DNA of 64,000 bases, from positions 5,684,501 through 5,748,500 of the forward strand of contig NZ_CP108514.1 in NCBI RefSeq assembly GCF_035989305.1, written 5' to 3'. Under the pieces are notes generated by a model that saw only the letters and a program-made list of their open reading frames with translations, was not told where the DNA came from and made no database searches. Of the stretch, positions 17,121 to 25,941 are shown piece by piece. The DNA is from Streptomyces sp. NBC_01233. Its GTDB lineage: Bacteria; Actinomycetota; Actinomycetes; Streptomycetales; Streptomycetaceae. The translations under genes were made by a program, and so were the position numbers. Position 1 is the stretch's first letter; each line of letters opens with the position of its first letter.

Positions 17121-17891
17121 GTGAACGGGTTGGGGACTTTGCTGGGGGACGACGCGGAGCTGACCGCCGCGGTGCTCGCGGCACAGGACGGCGACGAGAA
17201 CGCGTTCCGTGCTGTGTACCGCGCCGTGCACCCACGCCTGCTCGGATACGTACGCACGCTCGTCGGGGACGGCGACGCCGAGGACGTGACCTCCGAGGCC
17301 TGGCTGCAGATCGCCCGCGACCTCGACTCCTTCACCGGAGACGCCGACCGCTTCCGCGGCTGGGCCGCCCGCATCGCCCGCAACCGGGCACTCGACCACA
17401 TCCGCATGCGCGGCCGCCGTCCCGCCATCGGCGGCGACGACACCGAGCTGACGAGCTGGGCCGCCGAGTGCGACACCGCCGGCGCGGCGATGGAGTCCCT
17501 CGACACCGGGCGCACCATGGCGCTCATAGCCAAACTTCCGCAGGACCAGGCCGAGGCCGTCGTCCTGCGGGTCGTGGTCGGGCTGGACGCCAAGAGCGCG
17601 GCCGAGACCCTCGGCAAGCGCCCCGGCGCCGTACGGACCGCGGCGCACCGGGGTTTGAAGAAGCTGGCCGAGCTGCTCGGCGAAGAGGGTTCGGACGGCG
17701 GATTCGGGCCCGACCCGGGCACCGGCGCGGAGTCGGCCGCGACGGTCGGCCATAATGCCGGTGGCCAGCCGTGGGACGGCGGGGGCGGGAGGGATCTCGA
17801 CGCCGTACCCGCACAGCGCGGCCGAGGCGGGGGCTTCGTAGAGCAAACCGGTGTGACGCATTCACGTTGGCGGACGCAGAAGGACATGTGA
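17121..17891 (+). CDS. ECF-type RNA polymerase sigma factor
   Basis: Region 2 reads NAFRAVYRAVHPRLLGYVRT, then GDGDAEDVTSEAWLQIARDL and WAARIARNRALDHIRMRGRR; region 4 is LPQDQAEAVVLRVVVGLDAK, then SAAETLGKRPGAVRTAAHRG. The C-terminus carries about 70 extra low-complexity residues beyond region 4. GTG 17121 follows an AGGAC sequence; later in-frame starts are possible. TGA overlaps the ATG of the next gene by one base (TGATG, 17889-17893), so the partner, a transmembrane protein, is translationally coupled. The target regulon is unknown. Confidence 0.88.
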   Translation: MNGLGTLLGDDAELTAAVLAAQDGDENAFRAVYRAVHPRLLGYVRTLVGDGDAEDVTSEAWLQIARDLDSFTGDADRFRGWAARIARNRALDHIRMRGRRPAIGGDDTELTSWAAECDTAGAAMESLDTGRTMALIAKLPQDQAEAVVLRVVVGLDAKSAAETLGKRPGAVRTAAHRGLKKLAELLGEEGSDGGFGPDPGTGAESAATVGHNAGGQPWDGGGGRDLDAVPAQRGRGGGFVEQTGVTHSRWRTQKDM

Positions 17892-18928
17892 TGGCCGACG
17901 AGCGCAACAGGTGGCTGGACCAGGCCGCGGCGGACAGACTCCTGCGCGGTGAACCGGCGGAACCTGTGGGCCCGGCCGGCGCCGAGCCGCGCGCCCGCGT
18001 CGAGGCAGCCCGGCTGCGTGCCGCCCTCGACGCCCTGGAAGCCCTGGGCGCCGGCGGAGAGCTGCCGCCCGCGGGAACGGAACTGCCCGGCGAGGCCGCG
18101 GCCGTGGCCGCCTTCCGTACGGCGCGGACCGCCGCCGGCCGCTCCGCGGACCGGTCGGAGCGGACCCCGACGGCCGGATCCGGCGAACCCGTGGTCGATC
18201 TCGGCCGCCTCGTCCCCTCCTTCGCACCCGTACGCGCACCCCGGCGCGGCCGGACCGTGAGTTTCGGCCTGGCGGCCGCTCTGGCGAGCGTCGCCGTCGG
18301 CGGCCTCGCCGCGGCGGCGGGCGCCGGGCTGCTGGACCGCGACCGGCACGACACCGCGGGCCCCGGACCGGCGATGTCCGTCACCGCCGGCGAGAACGCG
18401 GACCCGGGCATCGACAGCGGAGCCCCGACGCTCACCCCGAAACTGCGGCCCACGCCGCTGCCGGACGGCTCGAATTCGATGCTCACCCCGGGCCCGTCGC
18501 AGTCGCCGGGCGCGGACGGACGTACGGTGCCCGGCACCGGAACCGGCGGGGACACCTCGGCGACCGGCGGCTCGGGCAAGGACACCCGGGGCGACCTGGG
18601 CGGCACGGGCGACAAGGACCCGGACCGGGACACCTTCGGCAGCGGAGACACCGGCAAGGACCGCGAGCGCCGCGAGCGGGAGAACCTCATCAAGGCGCTG
18701 GACCTCTGCCAGGACTACCGGTCGGGCCGCCTCGACGACGACCGCCGCGAGCGGCTCTCACGCCTGGCGGACGGGCTCACCCGGATCCCGGACTACTGCC
18801 AGTCGGTGCTGGAGCCGGACTCCGGCGGCAAGCGCAGCGACACCCCGCTGGGGGAAGGGACGCTCAAGGCCCCGACCCTGGCCCCGGCGGTTCCGCGGGG
18901 CTCGACGGGGCTGCGCACCGGTCTCTGA
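17891..18928 (+). CDS. single-pass membrane protein coupled to the ECF sigma factor (putative anti-sigma partner)
   Basis: 345 residues: a cytoplasmic N-terminal part of about 130 residues beginning MADERNRWLDQAAADRLLRG, one transmembrane helix (VSFGLAAALASVAVGGLAAAA, about 140-160), and a long extracytoplasmic region rich in Gly/Asp/Thr/Pro with a helical ENLIKALDLCQDYRSGRLDD segment and two cysteines. The usual H-xxx-C-xx-C zinc anti-sigma motif is absent. Gene position and topology suggest control of the sigma factor, but this is inference. Ends 262 bases before the convergent L,D-transpeptidase gene. Confidence 0.8.
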   Translation: MADERNRWLDQAAADRLLRGEPAEPVGPAGAEPRARVEAARLRAALDALEALGAGGELPPAGTELPGEAAAVAAFRTARTAAGRSADRSERTPTAGSGEPVVDLGRLVPSFAPVRAPRRGRTVSFGLAAALASVAVGGLAAAAGAGLLDRDRHDTAGPGPAMSVTAGENADPGIDSGAPTLTPKLRPTPLPDGSNSMLTPGPSQSPGADGRTVPGTGTGGDTSATGGSGKDTRGDLGGTGDKDPDRDTFGSGDTGKDRERRERENLIKALDLCQDYRSGRLDDDRRERLSRLADGLTRIPDYCQSVLEPDSGGKRSDTPLGEGTLKAPTLAPAVPRGSTGLRTGL

Positions 18929-19130
18929 CACATGCGCTGACCCGCCTGTAACACTTTTCGAACCGGTGGCGCAGTACATATCGAGCCGACTGGTCATCGG
19001 CCGCGCATGAGCCGGGGTTCCCCCCGTACCCCTGGGCTCTGTGCAACCGGCGCGGGCGGGGCACGTTCCCCCGGCCCTGCCCGCGCCCTTTACCTCGACC
19101 CCCGGAGGCCGGCCCTCGGCTTCCAACAAC

Positions 19131-19163
19131 AAGGCCTTCGACCGGATCCCGGTCGAAGGCCTT
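19131..19163. terminator. perfect 15-bp hairpin between convergent operons
   Basis: AAGGCCTTCGACCGG (19131-19145), loop ATC, CCGGTCGAAGGCCTT (19149-19163). Serves the L,D-transpeptidase gene (ends 19191, minus) and the sigma/anti-sigma operon (plus). Confidence 0.85.
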
Positions 19164-19190
19164 CCGCGTGGGCCCGTGGGGCCGCGCGCA

Positions 19191-20069
19191 TCACCAGTAC
19201 ACGACGACCTTGTCGCCGACGTTCACCTGGCCGAAGAGGCTCGACAGCTTGCCCTTGTCCCGGACGTTCACGCAGCCGTGCGAGGCGCCGTTGTAGCCGC
19301 GGGCCGCGAAGTCGGCCGAGTAGTGCACGGCCTGGCCGCCGCTGAAGAACATCGAGTACGGCATGGCCGTGTGGTAGAGCGTGGACGTCCACTCCTTCTC
19401 CTTGCGGTCCACCTTGAAGACGCCCTCGCGGGTCGGGGTGTTCTCCGAACCGAAGCGCACGTCCATGGTGGAGATGACCTTGCCGTCGATCATCCAGGCG
19501 AGGGTGCGGCTCTCCTTGCTGATGCACATGACCCGGCCCTCCATGCAGCGCGGGTCCGGCGCGTCGACCTCGTTGACGGTCGGCGGGCGCAGCTCGTCGG
19601 CGGTGGGCTTCTTGCTGGACTTCTGGATCTTCTTCCAGGTGGCGTCGTCGACCGAACCGGTCGCGTTCAGACCGTTCTTCGACTGGAAGGACTTGACCGC
19701 GGCCGTGGTCTTCGAACCGTAGAAACCGGTCGGCGCGACCGACATCAGCTTGAGCTGCCGCAGTCGTGCCTGGAGCTCGCGCACCTGGTCGCTGTCGTCG
19801 CCGTTGGCCATGACCTGCTTCACCGAGGGCGAAGGAGAGGCCGACGGGGAAGCCGAGGCGGAGGGCGAAGCGGAGGCCGACGGCGAGACCTCGCCGGGCT
19901 TGTTGTCGGTGGTCGGTGAGGCTTCGGGGGAGGCGCCCGCCGTGGGCGAGGACGAAGCCGGGGAAGCGGAGCCGGCGGACTCCGACTTCTGCGGCCCGCA
20001 GGCGGTCGCGGCGAGCGCGACGGCGGTGGCAACCCCGATCGTGCGGATTATGACTCTCTGGCGCTGCAT
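19191..20069 (-). CDS. lipoprotein L,D-transpeptidase with peptidoglycan-binding domain
   Basis: Forms 3-3 cross-links or anchors proteins in peptidoglycan outside the membrane. 292 residues: signal peptide with lipobox ALAATAC (Cys near 24), a Ser/Ala/Pro-rich spacer with SPSASASPSASASP repeats, a PG_binding_1 domain (QVRELQARLRQLKLMSVAPT...), then a YkuD domain ending in the catalytic SHGCVNVRDKGK. ATG 20069. The Ser/Pro spacer probably spans from membrane to wall. Divergent from the acyl-CoA mutase gene. Confidence 0.94.
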   Translation of the reverse strand: MQRQRVIIRTIGVATAVALAATACGPQKSESAGSASPASSSPTAGASPEASPTTDNKPGEVSPSASASPSASASPSASPSPSVKQVMANGDDSDQVRELQARLRQLKLMSVAPTGFYGSKTTAAVKSFQSKNGLNATGSVDDATWKKIQKSSKKPTADELRPPTVNEVDAPDPRCMEGRVMCISKESRTLAWMIDGKVISTMDVRFGSENTPTREGVFKVDRKEKEWTSTLYHTAMPYSMFFSGGQAVHYSADFAARGYNGASHGCVNVRDKGKLSSLFGQVNVGDKVVVYW

Positions 20070-20248
20070 TGCAGTCCCCCGGTTTCTACGTCGTGTATCT
20101 AGGTGATGCCTGGCGCGCGTGGAGAGTTGCACTGGGCCACGGGATGTTGCGCCATTGTGACCAGCAGCCGTCCGCGGTCTTAAGAAGCGATGCGCGGGCA
20201 AGGTTGTACCAGCCCCGGGCCCGGTAGTTCCACGGAGGTCTTCGTCAC

Positions 20249-21829
20249 ATGGCACGCACCGAGAGCGGACTCCCGATCGAACCCGTCTACGAACCCGGCG
20301 ACCTGACGGGGTGGGACCCCGCGGCCGCCCTGGGCGAACCGGGCGATTTCCCCTACACCAGGGGGATTTATCCGAACATGTACACCGGTCGGCCATGGAC
20401 CATGCGGCAGTACGCCGGTTTCGGCACCGCCGCCGAGTCCAACGCCCGCTACCGGCAGCTCATCGCCGGCGGCGGCACCGGACTCTCCGTCGCCTTCGAC
20501 CTGCCGACCCAGATGGGACACGACTCCGACGCCCCGCTCGCGCACGGCGAGGTCGGCAAGGTCGGGGTCGCCGTCGACTCCGTCGACGACATGCGGACGC
20601 TGTTCGACGGGATCCCGCTCGACCGGGTCTCCACCTCCATGACCATCAACGCGCCCGCCGCACTGCTCCTGCTGCTCTACCAGCTGGTCGCGGAGGAACA
20701 GGGCATCCCGGGCGGGCAGCTGACGGGCACGGTCCAGAACGACGTCCTGAAGGAGTACATCGCGCGGGGGACGTACATCTTCCCGCCCGAGCCCTCGCTC
20801 CGGCTGACGGCCGACACCTTCCGCTACTGCCGGGCAGAGATCCCCAAGTGGAACACCATCTCCATCTCCGGCTACCACATGGCCGAAGCGGGGGCCTCGC
20901 CCGCGCAGGAGGTGGCCTTCACGCTCGCCGACGGCATCGCCTACGTCCGTACGGCCCTGGCCGCCGGGATGGCGGTCGACGAGTTCGCGCCCCGGCTCTC
21001 CTTCTTCTTCGTCTCCCGCACCACCCTGCTGGAGGAGGTCGCGAAGTTCCGCGCGGCCCGGCGGATCTGGGCCCGCGTCATGCGCGAGGAGTTCGGGGCG
21101 AGGGATCCGAAGTCGCTGATGCTGCGCTTCCACACCCAGACGGCCGGGGTCCAGCTGACCGCGCAGCAGCCCGAGCTGAACCTCGTACGGGTGGCCGTGC
21201 AGGCGCTCGCCGCCGTCCTGGGCGGCACGCAGTCCCTGCACACCAACTCCTTCGACGAGGCCATCGCGCTGCCGACGGAGAAGTCGGCCCGCCTCGCGCT
21301 GCGCACCCAGCAGGTCCTCGCGTACGAGACGGACGTGCCGCACACCGTGGACCCCTTCGCCGGGTCGTACGCCGTGGAGCGGATGACGGACGAGCTGGAG
21401 GCGGCGGCGCTCGCGCTGATGCGGCGGGTCGAGGACCAGGGCGGGGCGGTGGCCGCGATCGAGAACGGCTTCCAGAAGGGCGAGATCGAGCGGAACGCCT
21501 ACCGCATCGCGCAGGAGACCGAGAGCGGGGAGCGGGTGGTGGTCGGCGTCAACCGTTTCGCGCTCGACCGGGAGGAGCCGTACGAGCCGCTGCGCGTGGA
21601 CCCGGCCATCGAGGCGCGGCAGTGCGCGGCGCTGGCGCGGCTGCGGGCGGAGCGGGACGCGGCGGCGGTCTCGGCGGCGCTCGCGGCCCTGCGGGAGGCG
21701 GCCGCGGGAACGGAGAACGTGCTGTACCCGATGAAGGAGGCGCTGCGGGCGCGGGCCACGGTGGGGGAGGTGTGCGGGGCGCTGCGGGAGGTGTGGGGGA
21801 CGTACGAGCCGACGGATTCCACATGGTGA
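20249..21829 (+). CDS. stand-alone methylmalonyl-CoA mutase-type large subunit
   Basis: Adenosylcobalamin-dependent acyl-CoA mutase catalytic subunit, 526 residues. It has only the TIM-barrel substrate domain and lacks the C-terminal B12-binding domain, so it needs a separate small subunit. Residues matching methylmalonyl-CoA mutase positions Y89, Q197, R207 and H244 are seen as Y55 (MRQYAGF), Q163 ([10 protein letters not shown]), R173 and H210 (SGYHMAEAG). Isobutyryl-CoA mutase is recalled to have Phe and Gln at the first and third of these, so a carboxylated substrate is favoured. ATG 20249 with GGAGG ten bases upstream. No small subunit is encoded nearby. Confidence 0.9.
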   Translation: MARTESGLPIEPVYEPGDLTGWDPAAALGEPGDFPYTRGIYPNMYTGRPWTMRQYAGFGTAAESNARYRQLIAGGGTGLSVAFDLPTQMGHDSDAPLAHGEVGKVGVAVDSVDDMRTLFDGIPLDRVSTSMTINAPAALLLLLYQLVAEEQGIPGGQLTGTVQNDVLKEYIARGTYIFPPEPSLRLTADTFRYCRAEIPKWNTISISGYHMAEAGASPAQEVAFTLADGIAYVRTALAAGMAVDEFAPRLSFFFVSRTTLLEEVAKFRAARRIWARVMREEFGARDPKSLMLRFHTQTAGVQLTAQQPELNLVRVAVQALAAVLGGTQSLHTNSFDEAIALPTEKSARLALRTQQVLAYETDVPHTVDPFAGSYAVERMTDELEAAALALMRRVEDQGGAVAAIENGFQKGEIERNAYRIAQETESGERVVVGVNRFALDREEPYEPLRVDPAIEARQCAALARLRAERDAAAVSAALAALREAAAGTENVLYPMKEALRARATVGEVCGALREVWGTYEPTDSTW

Positions 21830-21874
21830 AACCCGCTGGACTGTCAGGTGTGTCCCCATGGGACACTCCTGCGC

Positions 21875-22045
21875 ATGCTGGGTGTCACCAACCTGACCGG
21901 CAGCTTCGTGTACCTGACGCTGCTGATCTTCGGCGGCACCCGGCTCTCGGAGGCCTTCCGCCGGCGCAAGCGGCTGTCGGCCGGCGCCACCTCCGCGGCG
22001 GGCGTGCTCTTCCTCGGCTTCGCGGCCAAGCTCGCCGTCAGCTGA
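21875..22045 (+). pseudogene. leuE: LeuE/LysE-family exporter remnant with a large internal deletion
   Basis: 56 codons. The start MLGVTNL matches the first residues typical of Streptomyces leucine-efflux (LeuE) proteins, and VYLTLLIFGGTRLSEAFRRR followed by KRLSAGATSAAGVLFLGFAA matches their C-terminal helices. The roughly 150-160 residues normally between are missing, with the frame kept, so most transmembrane helices are gone. Recognised from memory of the family. Its stop lies within GTCAGCTGAC (22037-22046), which also holds the stop of the convergent glycosyltransferase gene. Confidence 0.6.
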
Positions 22046-23405
22046 CGGCGCGGCGCAGCCGGCTCAGCCGCCGTACGGCCCGGCGCACCGCGCGGCTGCG
22101 CGGGAGGAACGAGAGCTGCGCCGGGATGCCGCCCGGCAGCCCCAGGGCCGTCAGCCGGCGGCGGGTGAAGTACCGCCAGGTGCGGGTGGTCAGATGCCGG
22201 GCCAGGTAGGCCTCGGCCGCCGGCCGGCGCGCGGCCAGGATCTGCGGCTGCATGGTGAACCCGACGGCGGTCAGCAGCGCCGCCGGCTCGCCCCCGACCT
22301 GCTCGGGGCTCGGGGGCGTCCAGGTGCGCACCGCCTCCGCGTCGGCGAGGTCCGGGAGCAGGGCGTCCACCAGGGCCAGCGGGACCCGGTTGCTGTTCGG
22401 GTACGGCGTCAGGCGGGCCAGGACCGCTTCCGTGCCGGTCCGGGCCACCGGCAGCCCGTACAGGGTGGCGGCGGTCAGCAGGCCGGTGGAGAAGCAGCCG
22501 ACGACCAGCGCCGGACGCAGCCGCTGGTAGAGAATTTCGGCCAGTATCGGGGCGGCGATCACGGTCAGCCGGGCGCCGAGCCGCTCGGCCTCCTCCTCGG
22601 CCCGTCGGGAGTACGCGGCCGGGGCGCCGGGATGCGGTTTGAACACCAGCTCGTTGTGGCCCAGGGCGTGCGCGCCCCGGACCATCGACACGTGGAGCTC
22701 CTCCTCCTCGGCGAGGGTCATGAGGTCGAGCGCCGAGAGGTACTGGCCCAGGAGCAGTGCCGGCGGCTCGGCCCCGGCGGCCCCGGCGGCGCCCGCCCCG
22801 GCCTCGGCGGGCGCGGTGGCCTCGGCGAGCTCGGCGAGGACCTTCAGGACGGACTCCGTCGTCACCACTTCCTCCCGTGCCCCGAACTCCGTCAGCAGCA
22901 GTGGCTTCAGCCCCGGTACGAGGTCCAGGTGGAGCACCCGCCGCACCCGCATCCCGAGCTGCGGGTCGAGCCGGAAGCGGGTGGGTCCGTAGCTCATCAG
23001 CCCGTCGGCGTAGACGTCGACCGCGGCGCCGGGGAAGAGCCGGCACAGGGTCTGGGCCGGCGGCACCTGCAGGGACTCCACGATCAGCTCGACGCGGTCC
23101 TCGCCGAGCCCCCACAGGGAGCGCAGCTGCCGTTCCCAGATCGGGACGTCCTCCGCGCGCGGGGCCCAGGTGCTCGGGTGCTGCGGCTCGATGACCCGGT
23201 TCCAGTCGAGCACCTCGTCGAACCGGGCGCGCAGGGCGGCGAAGCCCGGCATGTCCGCGACCCCCGGGGTCACCTCGGCGGTGACGGCGTGATTGCTGGT
23301 CAGCAGGATCCGGCGGCCGGCCGGCGGGAAGCAGCCCGCGTCGATGCCCGCCGCGAGCGTGGCCGCACCGTAGAGGGTGGAGGCCAGGAAGATCTGGGTG
23401 GGCAT
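22038..23405 (-). CDS. polysialyltransferase-family glycosyltransferase
   Basis: 455 residues resembling the alpha-2,8-polysialyltransferase family: N-terminal MPTQIFLASTLYGAATLAAG, a mid-protein ALLLGQYLSALDLMTLAEEE, the family-type ELVFKPHPGAP motif, and VVGCFSTGLLTAATLYGLPV. Predicted to polymerise or transfer nonulosonic acid residues for a cell-surface glycan. ATG 23405 overlaps the stop of the upstream GT2 gene (TGATG), so the two are coupled. A Gly/Ala-rich insertion (about 225-250) is low complexity. It sits beside neuA-neuB, which fits the assignment. Confidence 0.82.
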   Translation of the reverse strand: MPTQIFLASTLYGAATLAAGIDAGCFPPAGRRILLTSNHAVTAEVTPGVADMPGFAALRARFDEVLDWNRVIEPQHPSTWAPRAEDVPIWERQLRSLWGLGEDRVELIVESLQVPPAQTLCRLFPGAAVDVYADGLMSYGPTRFRLDPQLGMRVRRVLHLDLVPGLKPLLLTEFGAREEVVTTESVLKVLAELAEATAPAEAGAGAAGAAGAEPPALLLGQYLSALDLMTLAEEEELHVSMVRGAHALGHNELVFKPHPGAPAAYSRRAEEEAERLGARLTVIAAPILAEILYQRLRPALVVGCFSTGLLTAATLYGLPVARTGTEAVLARLTPYPNSNRVPLALVDALLPDLADAEAVRTWTPPSPEQVGGEPAALLTAVGFTMQPQILAARRPAAEAYLARHLTTRTWRYFTRRRLTALGLPGGIPAQLSFLPRSRAVRRAVRRLSRLRRAVS

Positions 23406-24385
23406 CAGGCGGCCGCTCCCGAAGGGGTGCGGCGGCCGCCGCGCACGCGCCGCAGCAGGGTGGAGCGTTCGATGTCCATCGAGTCCAGGACCTGGTCCAG
23501 TACGTCCTGGGGCATGCGGCCCATCGCGGCCGCGCTCATCGAACGGAGTTTCTTGGCCACGGCCGGTTCGAACCTTTCGATGGATCCGAAATGGTGCGCG
23601 ATAATCGCGCAATATGTTCGGACGGCTTTCGGGAGCAGCGGGCCGGATTCCCGGTCGCCAGCGACGTCCGCCAGTACTTGATCAAATGCGCGGATGAAAT
23701 CGAGCTGCCGTTCGTCCCCGATCTGCGTCAGGGACGTGGAAACCCCGCGCCGGTAGAAGATCCCGGGCAGACCCACCGCGGCGAAGGACTCCGCCTCCCG
23801 GTGCAGCCGCCAGATCCACGGCCGGTCCTCCGCCGTTCGCAGCCCGTCGGTGAAGTGCAGGACCCCGCGCTCCAGCAGCCGCCGGTGGTACATGCCGGCC
23901 CATGCGTACGGATAGTCCACCGAGGTGGCCCGGTCGACGGGCAGGATCGCGGTGCGCGGATCGGCGACGACCGACTGCGGTCCGTAGGGGACGCGCTGCA
24001 CGCTCCGCGACCTGCCCGTGCACCGGACATGGTCGGTGCGGACGAAATCGCAGTCCAGTGCCTCTATGGCGGCCACCGTGCGGGCCAGGTGGCCGGGGGC
24101 CAGCCAGTCGTCCCCGTCCAGGAAGGCGAGGTACTCGCCGCGGGCCGCGTCCAGGCCGGTGTTCCGTGCGGTGGCCAGGCCGCCGTTCCGCTCGTGTCTG
24201 AGGTGCACCGCCCCGGGCAGCTCGCTCGCCGCCCGCTCCAGCAGGTCGGGCGTCCCGTCCGTCGAGCAGTCGTCGACGAGCAGGAACTCGAAATCCTCCC
24301 GTGCGTTGAGTTCGAGACTCTTCAGGGCATCCGGTGCGTATGTCTGCACGTTGTAGAACGGCACGACGACAGAGAGCTTGGGCAC
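23405..24385 (-). CDS. family 2 glycosyltransferase
   Basis: GT-A fold glycosyltransferase, 326 residues. Starts directly with KLSVVVPFYNVQTYAPDALK; nucleotide-sugar residues LLVDDCSTDGT and the metal-binding FLDGDDW are present. A C-terminal helical extension follows. GTG 24385 is the only start near the conserved N-terminus. First gene of a coupled minus-strand pair with the polysialyltransferase-like gene. Likely adds sugars to the glycan made by this cluster; the donor sugar cannot be deduced. Confidence 0.9.
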   Translation of the reverse strand: MPKLSVVVPFYNVQTYAPDALKSLELNAREDFEFLLVDDCSTDGTPDLLERAASELPGAVHLRHERNGGLATARNTGLDAARGEYLAFLDGDDWLAPGHLARTVAAIEALDCDFVRTDHVRCTGRSRSVQRVPYGPQSVVADPRTAILPVDRATSVDYPYAWAGMYHRRLLERGVLHFTDGLRTAEDRPWIWRLHREAESFAAVGLPGIFYRRGVSTSLTQIGDERQLDFIRAFDQVLADVAGDRESGPLLPKAVRTYCAIIAHHFGSIERFEPAVAKKLRSMSAAAMGRMPQDVLDQVLDSMDIERSTLLRRVRGGRRTPSGAAA

Positions 24386-24561
24386 CCGCGAGACATTAGG
24401 GCGCCGCCCGGCATTCACTGTGGCCCGGATGCGGATTCCACGTGAACGGCGCGGGGCGGGCGAGTTAACCCGTGCGCTTTCGCATTCAGTCGACGCGTTG
24501 TTAACCCGCTGTTGTGCGTTCGTTGGGCCGATCACCGAAATTGCGGAATAGCTTCTGCCGC

Positions 24562-25941
24562 GTGCCAGAACGCAAACGCGTCGCCGTACTCGCCGATTCC
24601 GATACGCGATGGAAATGGGGCGCACTCACCGCCCGCCGTCTCGTGCCCGACCACCAGCTCACCGGATACCTGCTGCGCGGCCGCGCCACACCCACCGCGC
24701 GCCAGCTCGGTGAGGTGGGGGTGCGGGCCGACCGGCTGACCGAGGTGACCTGCGCGGAGTTCCTCGCCGAGATCGAGCGGGAGCGCTACGACGTGGTCGT
24801 CCTCGCCCTCGTCGGAGGGGCCGTCCAGGCCGTCCTGCACGGGGCCCGCGCCCTGTGGCCGACCCCGGCGAAGCGCCCCGTACTCGTCACCGGATACGTG
24901 GGTGTCGTATACGAGAAGCTCGCCGACGGGCTGCTGCTGCGGCACGGGGCCGACCTCGTCCTCGCCAACTCCCGCCACGACGCGGAGCGTTTCCGCGCCG
25001 TGTACGAGGGGGTCGGCGCGGACGCCGGAGCCGTCACCGAGACCGCGCTGCCCTTCCTGGGCGGGGCGCCGTACGAGCCGGCCGGCAGCAGGGCCCACAC
25101 GGTGGTCTTCGCCGTCCAGCCCTCCGTGCCCGACAGCCGCGCCGACCGCGCCTACCTGCTGGAACGGGCCGCCGGGCACGCGCGGCTGCACCCCGAGCGG
25201 GAGGTGCTGATCAAACTGCGCAGCAAGCCCGGGGAGCACACCACGCACCTGGAGGAGCAGCCGTACCAGCGGCTCGCGGAGAAGGCCCCGGGCGGACTGC
25301 CCGCCAACTGCCGCCTGGTGTACGGGAACATGGGCGAGGTACTGGACGGCACCGACCTGCTGGTCACCGTCTCCTCCACCGCCGCCCTGGAATCCCTGCA
25401 CCGCTCCATCCCGACGGCGATCCTCACCGACCTCGGCATCCGCGAGGCCCTCGGCAACCACCACTTCCTGGGCTCCGGCTGCCTGGCCTCGTGGGACCAG
25501 CTCGACTCCGGCCTCCTCCCGGAGGGCGATCCGCTCTGGCTGGCGGCCCAGGGCGTCCTCCCGGGCCCGGCCGCAGCCGCGCCGGGTGCGGCCGAACCGG
25601 CCGGGGCCGCGCGTTCGTCCTCCGAGCCCGCCGCAGGCGCGGCGCACGACGCCTACGCCGTCGCCCGGGCCAAGGTCGCCGCTCTGGTGGCCGCGGCCCG
25701 ACTGCCCGCCCCCGCGCCCTACTACACGCTCACCACCGCCCCCCGGTACCTGCCCGGGATCCTCGCCCGGCACCACCTCGCCCCCGACGGCACCCCGCTG
25801 CCCGGCGCGGTGCGCCCGACCGCGGGGGAGTCCCGGCTGCGCCGCCGGCTCCGCGCCCACCTGCGCGAGGCCGCGCGCGGCGCCTACCGGCACGGCGTGC
25901 AGCGCGTCGCCCCGGCGATCCGCAGGCTGGGGGAGCTGTGA
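24562..25941 (+). CDS. putative glycosyltransferase (DUF6716-like)
   Basis: 459 residues, cytoplasmic. Recognised by overall resemblance to conserved actinobacterial putative glycosyltransferases: VAVLADSDTRWKWGALTARR near the N-terminus, VLVTGYVGVVYEKLADGLLL, DLVLANSRHDAERFR, EVLIKLRSKPGEHTTHLEEQ and VSSTAALESLHRSIPTAILT, which suggest a GT-B-like fold. GTG 24562. Its stop overlaps the GTG of neuA (GTGA at 25938-25941). Divergent from the GT2 gene. Role in the nonulosonic acid glycan is inferred from the neighbours. Confidence 0.75.
   Translation: MPERKRVAVLADSDTRWKWGALTARRLVPDHQLTGYLLRGRATPTARQLGEVGVRADRLTEVTCAEFLAEIERERYDVVVLALVGGAVQAVLHGARALWPTPAKRPVLVTGYVGVVYEKLADGLLLRHGADLVLANSRHDAERFRAVYEGVGADAGAVTETALPFLGGAPYEPAGSRAHTVVFAVQPSVPDSRADRAYLLERAAGHARLHPEREVLIKLRSKPGEHTTHLEEQPYQRLAEKAPGGLPANCRLVYGNMGEVLDGTDLLVTVSSTAALESLHRSIPTAILTDLGIREALGNHHFLGSGCLASWDQLDSGLLPEGDPLWLAAQGVLPGPAAAAPGAAEPAGAARSSSEPAAGAAHDAYAVARAKVAALVAAARLPAPAPYYTLTTAPRYLPGILARHHLAPDGTPLPGAVRPTAGESRLRRRLRAHLREAARGAYRHGVQRVAPAIRRLGEL

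Noticed and set aside
19820..20032. Pro/Arg-rich minus-strand frame within the L,D-transpeptidase gene
   Set aside because: Out-of-frame translation of the Ser/Ala/Pro spacer repeats of the real lipoprotein.
20070..20248. Cobalamin riboswitch upstream of the B12-dependent mutase
   Set aside because: No recognisable B12-box sequence or conserved helical pattern in the short leader.
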